Source of the DNA: Heterodera schachtii
Lineage: Eukaryota; Nematoda; Chromadorea; Rhabditida; Heteroderidae
DNA length: 64,000 nucleotides
Direction: 5' to 3'
Assembly (NCBI GenBank): GCA_023374025.1
Contig: SIJG01000079.1
Location: 248,001 to 312,000 of the forward strand
Shown here: piece by piece, positions 47,070 through 57,359 of the stretch
Layout: each line of letters begins with the position of its first letter
Position numbering within the stretch: position 1 is the stretch's first letter
Position numbers and translations under genes: made by a program
The notes under the pieces: model-generated
What the model saw: the letters and a program-made list of their open reading frames with translations, nothing else
Database searches by the model: none
What the model was told of the DNA's origin: nothing

Positions 47070-47544
47070 GGTGCTGTTAGTTTTCGACAGTGTTGGTTGA
47101 TCTCGACAGTAAAGTTTATTTAAAAAAAACTTGTTCTAATGGTATAAGTATTGGTTCAATTTTAAAATTAAAATGGTAAGCACATGATCTTATACATTGA
47201 AAAGGGATTTGCGATTTACAAATTCTGCTATAAGAGCCTGCAGATTTGCATTTTGGCACTCAAACCCAACATTAGTTAGCAGTTGTTTGTACACGATGTA
47301 AGTAATTTTTTGTATTTTTGACTACAGTCCATCAGGAGATATTTGTAAAGAAAAAGTGAAAATGATAGATTTTTGGCAAAAAATCATATACAAATGTTTT
47401 TTTATTACTTACTTTAATTATAAATTTTGTATATGCAAATTGAATATTAATATTAATTCATGTATACAATAAATTATGTAATTAAAAAGTACTGTCGAAA
47501 TCAACTACTGTCGAAAGCAATCACTGTCGAAAACACCTGGCACG
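47070..47544. mobile_element. 475-bp hAT-like MITE with TCGACAGT ends
   Basis: GAAAAAAT at 47062-47069 and 47545-47552 flanks imperfect inverted ends sharing GTGC and TTTTCGACAGTG. TTCGACAGT or TCGACAGT words are iterated behind both ends (two on the left, three on the right), like subterminal binding sites. No open frame. Confidence 0.7.
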
Positions 47545-47655
47545 GAAAAAATTATTGAATGATATCAATTATTTTTTTGTTCGTTCTAAGAATGTTTTCA
47601 TCAGAGTTTTTGATGATGAAAAAATTTATTTTAAATTTGTTAGAAAATATTTTTA

Positions 47656-47760
47656 TCTAAAAAGTTATGGCCAAAAATATTCGAAAACCTGGCCACATGT
47701 GTACTTTTGGCCATAACTTTGCTCAACCTTGACCAAATTCTTGAAATTTAGGTGATCTTT
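47656..47760. mobile_element. Fragment of the GGCCATAACT foldback family
   Basis: AGTTATGGCCAAAAATATTC, CCTGGCCACATGTGTACTTT and TTGGCCATAACTTTGCTCA follow the centre of the foldback at 21956-22313 closely, but the outer arms are missing. Confidence 0.6.
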
Positions 47761-50686
47761 AAATGAAAATTATATAATAAATTATATCATAGAAATTTAG
47801 TTAGAAAAGTATAACAAAATCTCATTATCAATAAAATACGAAATAAGTAATTTAGGAATTACGGTATCTGACTACCATAACGATCTACTCCTTGGAAATA
47901 TACTCCTTACCAAGAATAATGAAGCAAATAAAATAGAAAATCATAAACAAAATTGTAAAAAATATATTATCTTTGAAAGCAAAATTTATTATTTATAAGA
48001 TGAAATTATTTAAAAATATTCATTAAAACAATTATTAATAGCATCATCAACATCAACTCAGTAATTAAGATAGATCAGTAATTCGACAAGAGTAATTTAA
48101 AGAAAAAAAATAAAACGCAAAACAAAAATAAAACAAAAATATATAAACTTAAATTTATAATTTCTGGCAAAAATTAAAGAGGTACAAATAAATACAATTA
48201 AATGAAAGATTTTCTAGACTCGGAACCATGATTTCTTATATCATTTTTAAGTCTTTTTAATATGAATTTTTAAATGTTTGGTTAAGAAAATGAAAAATCT
48301 GAAGAACTTAATGGGAGAACATTTTTTTGTTAAATGGGTAATGATATAATTTTATATAAGTGCTAATGTATTAAATAATAAGACAACAACATTTTATTAA
48401 TTTTTCAAATGGAATCTCAAAGTAATTAATACCGATAATAAAAAATAAAAAATAACAAAAACTCTGTTAATGAAAAGCAAAATTAAATTTTAATAATTTT
48501 TAAATATCAATTTTTTAGTCGCCGAACGAAAGCAAAATGTCGTTACAGCACATGGAAAACGAATGAAAAGAATTTTTAAAACAAAATTGTATTTCATAAA
48601 ACCAAATTTAATGTAAATGTAACAATTAATTAAAAACCAAATTTCATTTAATAAAAGAAATTATTTTCTTCATGAGAATAATCTAAAAGAGACACAGCTC
48701 ATAAAAAGACGAAAAAGAAATTTTTAATTTTTTTTATTGTTAAAAATAGCAAAAAATATAAAATTATCTGAATGATAGCGTGGAATGGAGAAAGTAATTA
48801 CGTATTATCAAATATTATAAATTTAAAGTCATCTAAAAACTATTTTTTGTAATCATTCAATAAATGCAAAAGAATATACAAATTTCTAATCTTTTGCTAA
48901 AACAAATTTATTACACCAATTAATTAGTCTAAATATAAATCATGTCAAAGTAAAAGATAAAGATTGAAAAGGTGTGGCGATTTAAATGGGGATTTCAAAA
49001 GGACTTTGGATACGAGAAAGTAAAAAAAAAAATTGAAAAACTAAAATTAAAAAAGAACTTTTATTAACAAAATTAAATTGTAAAAAATAAAAATAAAATT
49101 AATAAACACTGAAATTTTATTTATTCAAATGGAAAAAAGCCCAAAGTAAACATAATAATTATAAAAAGTATAAAGTTAAATTATCTAGATAAAACCTAAA
49201 TAATTATAAAAAGGACAAAGCTTAAATTAATTATAAAAATTATAATTAAATAAATAATATATAAATTCAGTTTTATAATTTTTAATTTTATTAAATTTTG
49301 ATAAAATTAAAAACATCAAATTTGGCTTTATTGCAGTTTAACGACCATAAAAAAAGACAAGTCGACAATTAAATATACCATATTTTTTTTCTCGAAGCAT
49401 CAAAATTATTTTAGAGAAAATTATCAATAAAAAATGTTAAAATTTTGCATAAAGGGAGAATGATTTAAAAAAGGAATTTTTAAATGTAATTTGAATGAAT
49501 AAATATTTCATCGATTTCGAAATAAATTTTTTAAATTTACAAATAGAAAAACGAAAACAATTATTATTTATTCAAAACATAAGCCTTAAGAAAAACAATT
49601 TATTTTGTTCTTAGGCTAACAGTGATTCCAACACTTTGTGATAAAAGCTTCCCGAAATTTTCGTACAAAAATAGGAATTTGAAATGATAAATCTTTAAAT
49701 ATTTTGTTGTGAAATTATTTTAAAGTATATAATTACTTCAATTAAATTACTCATTTTTATTTGATAGTACTTTAAGTGATTTAATAACTAAATATGTCAA
49801 ATTAGAAGAAATTTTCCACAAATTTTCGCAAAATTATTAAATCTTAATTAATCATTTATATTTGATTTAAATTTAATAAAGCAAAGAAAATAGAATTAAG
49901 AAATTTCTAAAATAAAATTTCATTAAAATTATTATAAGAATATAAAAAATAAGTAAAATATATTTAAAAATATAAATTGGATAACCCTTCACAAGAAAGC
50001 TAATTTGTAAGTAATAAGTTATATGATTTAAAATAAAAAGAAAAATATATAATAAAATTATATCACATGGAAATACAAATTTGATATTTATTTAAAAAAA
50101 TAAATAATTATAATTAGGACACTCTGCAGAAGAATAAAAGGGAGAAGTCATAACATGAATAGTAAATATAAAAAACAAGATAAAAAAAAACAATAGCAAC
50201 TAGAAAATGTAAAAAATTAAATAAAGTTTTGTAAATATAAGTGAACATTGAAAAAAATGAAAAACAATAAAAAAGAAAAATGTAAAATCAAAGTTAAGAT
50301 TAATAAATAATTTGCACAGAAATCATAATTTCATTTTTTAAATGCAAAATATTTTATAGATTGTTTACCTAATTATTCATTCTTCGTCCAAAAATCATTT
50401 TCCTATTTTATTTATGAGTTTTATTTATTTATTTATTTATTTTGTCTTCCGAAAATTCCAGAAAGAAATTGGTATAAAAGATTTTTTGCCATCAGCAGCA
50501 TATTTATGAATTTCCCTAATTATTGTTTAAAATGTAACTTGCTAAAAAATAATCATTGCTCATAAAATTCTTAAATTTTTGTATATTTTTTCTCGAATTT
50601 TTATAATTGGAAATTCAAATAAAACTAAGAAATAAATCACAAAAACCAAAGATTTAACTTTAAACCTAAATCTCTATATCAGCAGC
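47761..50686. repeat. A-rich degenerate repeat region, no gene
   Basis: Same kind of DNA as 12241-20985. It includes TTCTTAGGCTAACAGTGATT at 49609, followed by the usual CCAACAC...TTTGTGATAAAA, and long stretches of AT-rich DNA with no other recognised feature. Confidence 0.5.
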
Positions 50687-50884
50687 TAGGGTTGTGCGAG
50701 ATTCTTGGTTCTCGGTTCCCGACTTGGGAAATTTCTCGGGTTTTTTGGGTCCCGGTCTCGGGTTTTTCTCGGAAACCGAGAAATTTTTACACTGTTAAGG
50801 ATGACTAAGGGGGAAAAAATATATTAAAAATTTTGAACATATTTTTTAACAAAATTCATGAAAAATACCAAAAAAAATTTCCCC

Positions 50885-50905
50885 GTCGGCGCCTATCGGC
50901 GCTGC
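50885..50905. repeat. GC hairpin, worn copy
   Basis: GTCGGCGCCTATCGGCGCTG, inverted relative to the form at 25927. One arm is decayed (CTGCAATGCC). Confidence 0.6.
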
Positions 50906-51020
50906 AATGCCACAAAATTCCGCTAAGATTTCAAAAGTTGACCTAAAATTTGCCATGCAAAAATTGGCTTTTTTGGTTAAAATCTTTTATCGAGTCGCAT
51001 TAAAAATTACAAATTTTGTC

Positions 51021-51044
51021 GTTGGCGCCTGCCGGCACCGCCGG
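51021..51044. repeat. GC hairpin in the 50.7-kb element
   Basis: GTTGGCGCCTGCCGGCACCG followed by CCGG, inverted orientation, loop TGCC. The shared TTAACAAAT word lies about 125 bp beyond (51169-51178). Confidence 0.65.
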
Positions 51045-51365
51045 ACTCCGCCCGCCTAAAAAAATTAAAGTTTTTTTTTTGAAATGCCGCAAAAAAGCCC
51101 TTTGAATGTAAAAATGGTCGCCAATTGTCTCAAAATAGCAAAATTGATAATTTTTTTGGTAAAAATCTGTTAACAAATCAGAAAGAAATTATATTTTTTT
51201 TTTAGAAAAAATGCACAAAAAAGCGTTTTTAAAAGCAAAAATGCCGTTACTTTAATGTTGAGACTCCTACGCAAAAATCTGGTTGGCCTACTTTTTAATG
51301 TGTTTTTGATTAAAAAAAAACCTTTGAATCAATTTCGTTCTCGTTTCCCGAGTCGAGAAATTTGG

Positions 51366-51440
51366 AATATAAAATTATACCAGCTCCTTTTACTTGAATT
51401 CTAATAATCACCCGTTAAAAAGATATTTATTCGAGCGGAT
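51366..51440. repeat. Dispersed repeat shared with 21296-21370
   Basis: TATAAAATTATAC, CCTTTTACTTGA, TAATAATCA and CCGTTAAAAA occur in the same order and spacing at both places. Confidence 0.6.
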
Positions 51441-52117
51441 TTCAAAAAAAATTTACTATTTTAAAACTGAGAATTCCTTAACTAAAGACCCAAAAAATAC
51501 ATGAACATATTAATAAGGAATTTAATTAATTGTTTTTAATGACTAAAAAATCGAAATAAATTGTAAAATAAGCATTTAATAAACACAATTAAAGTCAGTA
51601 TCTCAAAACATTTCGCACATTAAAATTTTATAAATCAGAGAAGGCATTTTAAAAGTAGATTTAAAATACAGCAAAGCATCAAAAAATAAAACAGAAACAA
51701 ATATAATTAATGATCAATAATACTTACACTTCCGGAAACATAATTAGATAATTACGAACGAAAGTTCTAAATTTTACATCGAATTCTCTCATTAAAAATA
51801 CTATTTTAACGTTTATCTCTTTTCTTTTGATTATAATTGCCCATTTGATCGCGTTTTATCATTTGACGATTCATATATTATAATTAAAATTTGTGAATCA
51901 GAGAAGGCATTTTAAATAAGATTTAAAACTGATAAATGATATTATTGTTTTATGTGAATTAGTTCAAGAAAAATAAGAGAAAAATGAACAAATAAATATA
52001 AATTTATTAAACATTTATTTAACTCTCAGATGTCATTTTATATTTTGAAAGTTACTATTTTGTAATTCATTTATAGTACAATTCAAATACAGCATTTGAT
52101 TATTGAAGAAATAATGC

Positions 52118-52388
52118 GGCTCAAGTAAAGTTTATGCGTCCAATGGACTTTTATGCGTCCATTCAATTTTTATGCGTCCAATCAATTTTTTACATCGAAT
52201 TGTATTGCATTGACAATATTCCACCAAGATTTTCTAGTCTATTTTTACAAGATTTTAATATCTTAGCAGAACTATGTTGAATTAAGCTGCAGCTAAACGG
52301 AAATAGAGCTAGCATAAACATGATCACCGGATGAAAAATTTGATTGTACGCATAAAAGTCCATTGGACGCATAAACTGTACTTGAGCC
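52118..52388. mobile_element. 271-bp MITE with GGCTCAAGTA ends and TATGCGTCC repeats
   Basis: GGCTCAAGTAAAGTTTATGC at the left is inverted as GCATAAACTGTACTTGAGCC at the right. Behind it TTATGCGTCC is iterated three times on the left, and GACGCATAA and TACGCATAA on the right. The flanks share only AATAA, so the target duplication is uncertain. The 72-residue minus-strand frame (52190-52408) runs through the inverted end and is not a gene. Confidence 0.65.
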
Positions 52389-52596
52389 AATAAGGTAATA
52401 AAAATCAAAAAAAAAAAAAAAATTTAACCCAAAACCAAATGGGATTGAATCATAAAATAAAGATTATAACATCAAAAAAGTAAAAAAGAAAAAAGAATTC
52501 ATTTAAAATTAATAGTAATAATTATAATAATAATAATATTATTATTATTATGTTGATGCAAATAAATATCATTGAATTTTGATTCTTATTAATTTA

Positions 52597-52949
52597 TTAT
52601 TTTTTTTTATCAAAAACCAATTTAAAAATATAAACAACGGAAGTTGACAATGTAAAAGTGTCCATTATGTCCAATAATGAGTCGTGGTCGATGAAAAGGC
52701 AGGCAATCAATTGTTCGTCAGAGCGCGAAAGTGTTGTACCAATTGCATAAAGTGCCGATTCGCATTGCTCAGGCGTAGCAGAAGAAACATGGCATTTGTT
52801 GGTGCATTTTGCTGGAGAATCCTCACCAATTTCTAACTCAAATCCAATTGGCACAATTCAATTGTCTCCATATGGCGAACACATCCCAACTGTTCATCAA
52901 ATACCCCTTGTTTTCGTTCACTTTTCTCTTCCTAATCTTAATTTGGTCC
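52597..52949. other. GC-balanced, coding-like flank of a hAT insertion
   Basis: Composition is closer to coding DNA than the neighbourhood. The minus strand is open for 85 codons (52597-52854). Its soluble-looking part contains KCTNKCHVSS, EQCESALYAIG and FIDHDSLLDIMDTF, with four cysteines. The plus strand is open too and encodes a hydrophobic run (YPLFSFTFLFLILIW) up to the insertion. A related 48-bp stretch follows the hAT element (54841-54890, TTCATCCAATACCCCGTGAT). I cannot name a family. It could be an exon of a host gene or its remnant. Confidence 0.25.
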
Positions 52950-53500
52950 ATTTCCATTAGAGACCGGACGGGATCGGGATCCCGCGGGATCGGGATCCCG
53001 CGGGATTTCTTCGGGATCCCGCGGGATTAAATTCGGGATCCCGACATCGGGATCCGTCCCGAACGATTTTTTAAATTCATCAGGATTGATCGGGATCGGG
53101 ATTTCATCGGGATCCCGAATCGGGATCCCTCCCGACCATTTTACCAATCCCGCGGGATCCCGCGGGATTGAAGGCACGATAATTTTTTTAAAAATTTCAT
53201 TTTTTAAATTAAGACGTTGAATTTAAATTAAAAATTTGCTTATTTTTCTTTAAAAATCCCTTAAAATCCCAAAAAATTTTCATGAGTCTAAAATACTTGT
53301 GAAAATTTTCAAAATTTGACGCAAAGGTTGAGGTTGGCCATTTTGTGACTTTTATTCCTTTAAAAAAGATTTATCAAAAATTATTTTTTTTAATTCCTTA
53401 AATAATATTCTAAATCTTATTAGGTAGTTTCATGCACAACAATTTCTAAGAATTTTGTCTAATAAATTAGATTAGAAATTGTTGTCTAAGTATTTTTCCT

Positions 53501-53523
53501 TCGGTGCATAACGGCACCGCCGG
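53501..53523. repeat. GC hairpin, worn copy
   Basis: TCGGTGCATAACGGCACCGC followed by CGG, inverted orientation. The loop side is altered (CATAA) and the outer arm is shortened. Confidence 0.6.
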
Positions 53524-53643
53524 ACTCTAAAAATCTTTAATTTTCCTGAAAACTGAAAAATTTGCTCAAAATCGCTAAAAAAAATTGGGGTTTTTTGGAC
53601 AACATTTGTTAACAAATCGTATCAAAAATTACAAAATTTTTCC

Positions 53644-53668
53644 CGTCGGTGCCTATCGGCACCGCCGG
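53644..53668. repeat. GC hairpin, close to consensus
   Basis: CGTCGGTGCCTATCGGCACC followed by GCCGG, inverted orientation, loop TATC. The TTTGTTAACAAATC word precedes it at 53607-53620. Confidence 0.7.
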
Positions 53669-53826
53669 CCTCCACCTTGTTCCCCTAAAATTTTTAAAAA
53701 ATTCTCAGCAAAAAAATCTTTAAAATTTGATTTTTTGATTTCGATGCACATAACGATTTGCTAATTATCCTCAAATTGTTAAAACTGATCATAGGAGGCG
53801 AAAATACAAAAATTGATATTAATTAA

Positions 53827-54418
53827 TAGGGCTGCTAATTTTATGTAAATACATATTTTTTTCCTGGATTCTCCATAGCCTAATTAGTGGGAAAAACACT
53901 TTCTTTTTTGTGTATGCGAACAAAAGTTGGGACTTTTATTTACATATTTTTACATATTTTGGGATTTTTCTACATATTACATATGTACATATTTTTATAC
54001 ATATTTTGGACTTTTTCGTACATATTTCGCAATTTTTCGTACATATTTTCGTTTTTTTACATATTTTGAGGATTTTCGAGAATTTATAGAAATTTTTTGT
54101 GAAAAATTTAAAAATTTTTTTTGAAAATGTTCCTCAAAAAATCGAATTTTTTTTCAAAAAATAATATATCAAAAATTAATTTTTGAAGTACTAAAGGGTA
54201 ATTCTAAGCCTATTTTTTCATTTTTATGGCATTTTGTGCCTATTTTACTTTTTACAAAGAATTTTTTTCCAAAAATATCCATTAAAAAAAAATTTTATTT
54301 ACATATTTTAGTACATATTTGGGGGTTTTTGTACATATTTCATACATATTTCAGCATTTTTTATACATATTTTATTTACATAATTCGCAAATTTTCTTAC
54401 ATAAAATTAGCAGCCCTA
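53827..54418. mobile_element. 592-bp hAT-like MITE with iterated TACATATTT
   Basis: TTAATTAA at 53819-53826 and 54419-54426 flanks 22-bp inverted ends beginning TAGGGCTGCTAATTTTATGT. The interior contains about a dozen TACATATTT-type words, the left block (53940-54065) and the right block (54298-54385) both in the same sense. The two 60-65 residue frames in the left block are these repeats read through. A decayed partial copy is at 8690-8955. Confidence 0.85.
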
Positions 54419-54942
54419 TTAATTAAATTGTAAAAAACTATTCAAAGTTATGTTGTTAAATGTTCTAATTTTTGGTCCTAAAATCTGATTTTTAGGCATG
54501 ATACTCAAATTTTGAAAATTTTCTAAAAACCTGCTATAATTCCCATCCCTATTTTTCTTCAATCGAATTGATCAATTAGGAATATTAGATAAGCATTTGA
54601 ACAAAACTTGGCACAAAACGTAAAAAAAAAATTGGATTTATAAATCCCGATAATCCCGCGGGATCCCGAAAAAAAATCACCGGGATTGATCGGGATCGGG
54701 ATTCGATCGGGATCCCGATTCGGGATCCGTCCCGATCGTTTTTCCAAAATGTTCGGGATTGATCGGGATCGGGATTCAGTCGGGATCCCGACTCGGGATC
54801 CCTCCGACCCCAGTCGTCCGGTCTCTAATTTCCATATTTTCATCCAATACCCCGTGATTTCGTTCGCCCCATTTTTCTTTATAATTATGATTATACCAGA
54901 AAAGCGTTTCTAATGACGCTCGGGTTAATGATGGATATTTCA

Positions 54943-55036
54943 TAGGTCTGCTCGAGATTCTCGTTCTCGTCTCTCAGGGTAAATTCTTGGTCTCAAGTCT
55001 CGATTCTCGGAAAATTTCGATATTTGAGCAGCCCTA
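54943..55036. mobile_element. 94-bp micro-MITE, hAT-like
   Basis: The left end TAGGTCTGCTCGAGA and the right end TTTGAGCAGCCCTA are near-inverse. The flanks ATATTTCA (54935-54942) and GTATTTCA (55037-55044) agree at seven of eight positions. Inside are TTCTCG, GTCTCG and TCTCGG words like those of the 50.7-kb element, so it may be a deletion derivative of that family. Confidence 0.65.
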
Positions 55037-55147
55037 GTATTTCACCACAAAATCGGAGGCAATCTCTGTTATTTATGCACTTTAATTATTGTTTTTTTCC
55101 TTTTGTCCGTCACTGTCTTCTCTTCAATTTTTATTACCATATTTCAG

Positions 55148-55248
55148 CTAGGATTAAAAAAGAAAGTTTGAATCATCTGCTTTTGGAAATAGGCGCAATG
55201 CCTACGCATGATGGCATTCGGAACAGTCGAAGAATTTCATTGTTTTAA
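55148..55248 (+). other. Possible terminal exon, or remnant
   Basis: A good nematode-type acceptor (TTACCATATTTCAG, ending 55147) is followed by an open frame of 33 codons to TAA: RIKKESLNHLLLEIGAMP, then a basic tail. The length and charge fit a cytoplasmic C-terminus, but nothing identifies it, and the upstream DNA is occupied by transposons. Confidence 0.25.
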
Positions 55249-55594
55249 TAGGTTTTAGTTCGAATTTTAATTGAACAAAATTTTTTTGAAAAGGCACGTT
55301 CGCGGGTCTTGTTATAAAACAAATTATTGATTTTTTCTTTTTGAATTTTTTGTTTCGGTGTTTTTTTTTGCCATTTTCAATTTGTTTAAGCATTTGCGTA
55401 TTTCTCGCATAATCTCACATGGACTACACAGAATGGCACCACAAATGTTCAAATTGTTAATAGTTATTTAAAATTTTTGGAAAGTTATTTTTGGTTGTTG
55501 AGTTTAAACTTTAAATTATTTATTTTTGATTATTGACTTATCTTTAATTTCGCATAATAAATGCAAGACTGTCATCGTGTATTTGATTTGACTG

Positions 55595-56286
55595 ACTATG
55601 CCGAATGCTGCTCATTCATTCATTCCCATTGATGGCACAAATGACAAATGGCGCAAAATTTGTGGACAAAATGAGCAATGAGTCATTTGAATTTTGACTA
55701 AAAGTTCTTTGCACTGCATTTTCTTCCACGCATAATTTAAATTCTGAGAGAGGGGGGACGGACGGACTGACACCACCCAATTCAATTCATTCATTCATCC
55801 ACTCATTATTTTGACAGTTCGTTCAATTTATTTTCCCTTATTTATTCATCGTCACCCAAAAATCTTTTCCCCAATTTAATGCTCCCTTTGAAATTAATTA
55901 GTGGAATTTTTTTTAAAAAATTTGTTCGATTGGCTTTTACCGGTTCGTTCGATAAACGCCTTTTTTGTTCCGTTACTTAGTCCGTCCGGGCCAAATTTTC
56001 CAACGGCCTGTCCAAACTTATAATCCGGTAAAAAATTAGACTCCCCAATCCCAAAACCAAACCTTCTAATTTGATTTTCTCCACATAGTCAAATGTGAGA
56101 ACAAATGAGCGCAAAATTGGAGTCATTTTATAATTTAAATTCCATTGCATTTGAATGGATTTATATTTTGAATTTTCTCAATTTATTCGTCTTCCAAAAT
56201 CCTTTTTTTGTCATTTATTTTTCATTTCAAAATTAATTGAAATTTTAATTCGTTTTTAACTTTGTTAATTTGGCCTTTACCCTATA
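55595..56286. repeat. Poly-G repeat family copy, left of a foldback insertion
   Basis: Has GCACTGCATTTTCTTCC, GAGGGGGGACGGACGGACTG, ACACCACCCAATTC, CGGCCTGTCCAAACTT, ATCCGGTAAAAAATTAGACT and CCACATAGTCAAATGTGAGA in the family order. The family block resumes at 57238 after the insertion and runs to about 57330. Confidence 0.7.
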
Positions 56287-57237
56287 TTGATCATAGTCAC
56301 CAAACTCAAAATTGCTTAAAAACGGTCAGAATCGATGTAAAAAGGTTAGAAATGGGTCGGAAAAATAGAATTGGGGGCGCGCTTGCCCTTTTTCAGGCTG
56401 AAAAAGTGCCGGAATTGGAGTGCCAAACTCAGCTGTGACTCAATTGACCGCACTATAAAAAGCACTCAAAAGACATTTTAAATAATTTTTCTAGGGTATT
56501 TTGTGGCGCTGATCACGAATATGACACTTGTTTTTCAAAATTTCGAATCCCGAACTCGGTTCGAACCGGTTCAAAACTCGAAAATTGAGAGATTTGGCAC
56601 TATAACTTTTTAAATGATCGAACACTGACAAATTTGGTATCATTCGAACTCTCGCAAAAGGGAGCATGCGAAGACGGAGCAAGTAGTGGGGCGAAACGGA
56701 GGGCGGAGGAAGACGTCTGACGAGCGCCACAGGCGGTTGACTGCGGGGGCCCGAAGGGCCCCCGCTAATCAGTCAACCGCCTGCGGATCACGCGCGGACT
56801 GCTTCCGTAGCCCGTAGTCTCGCCCCACCTACTGGCCGCCGTAGTCGAGTGTGCGGCGGTTTTTTAGCGCAATAAGCTAAATTCAATCTTTTATATTTGA
56901 CGTTCTTTTAAAAAACCCCTAAAAATTGTTTTTCGTTTAATTTATAAATTTTGAATTTTTCGAGTTGGGGTTCGGGGTTCGGAATTTTGCAAAATAAAGG
57001 TCATATTCGTGTTCAGCGCCACAAATTACCCTAGAAAATTATTTAAAATGTTTTTTGAGTGCTTTTTATAGTGCGGTCATTTGAGTCCCAGCTGAGTTTG
57101 GCACTCCAATTCCGGCACTTTTTCAGCCTGAAAAAGGGCAAGCGCGCCCCCAATTCTATTTTTCCGACCCATTTCTAACCTTTTTACATCGATTCTGACC
57201 GTTTTTAAGCAATTTTGAGTTTGGTGACTATGATCAA
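56287..57237. mobile_element. 951-bp foldback element with about 240-bp arms, TA target duplication
   Basis: The arms begin TTGATCATAGTCACCAAACT and stay inverted for about 240 bp each, including a GGGGGCGCGCTTGCCC word and its inverse. TA flanks both sides (56285-56286 and 57238-57239). Other copies of the host repeat (9883, 12094, 21163) supply the uninterrupted sequence, which supports the borders. Inner ends carry CGCTGATCACGAATATGACA and its inverse. The centre (56640-56870) is GC-rich, with a near-perfect palindrome GCGGTTGACTGCGGGGGCCC and its inverse around 56731-56782. TA duplication suggests a Tc1/mariner-type mover. No transposase frame. Confidence 0.8.
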
Positions 57238-57359
57238 TATTTTGCTTGATTTTTTCTTCTTAATAATCCCAACGAATCCAAAGTGAAATTTAAATGAACC
57301 AATTGCAATTTTATTTATTTTTTCCTCATTTTTCACAAATATTTTTTTTCATTATATTT

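Larger units (their letters stand above)
50687..51365. mobile_element. hAT-like element, left end and interior only
   Basis: Begins TAGGGTTGTGCGAG and continues with iterated TTCTCGG, CCCGA, GGTCTCGG and CTCGGG words. It holds two GC hairpins (50885 and 51021) and ends in a second CTCG block (TCGTTTCCCGAGTCGAGAAA, 51344-51361). At 51366 the sequence changes to the repeat also seen at 21296-21370. No matching right end or target duplication, so it is truncated. Confidence 0.6.
52958..54827. mobile_element. hAT-like element with CGGGATCCCG subterminal repeats
   Basis: ATTTCCAT at 52950-52957 and 54828-54835 flanks exact 13-bp inverted ends TAGAGACCGGACG and CGTCCGGTCTCTA. Both ends are followed by dense CGGGATC, CGGGATCCCG and GATCGGGATC words (52968-53175 and 54648-54805), nearly all palindromic. 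Two GC hairpins (53501 and 53644) lie inside. No transposase frame. The element is itself interrupted by the MITE 53827-54418; without it and its duplicated target it is about 1,270 bp. Confidence 0.85.

Noticed and set aside
52938..53177. 79-residue frame with IPRDP repeats, and similar frames at 54559-54913
   Set aside because: Translation of the iterated CGGGATCCCG words at the hAT ends.
53887..54124. 60-65 residue frames rich in Phe, Tyr and Ile
   Set aside because: Translation of iterated TACATATTT words in the MITE.
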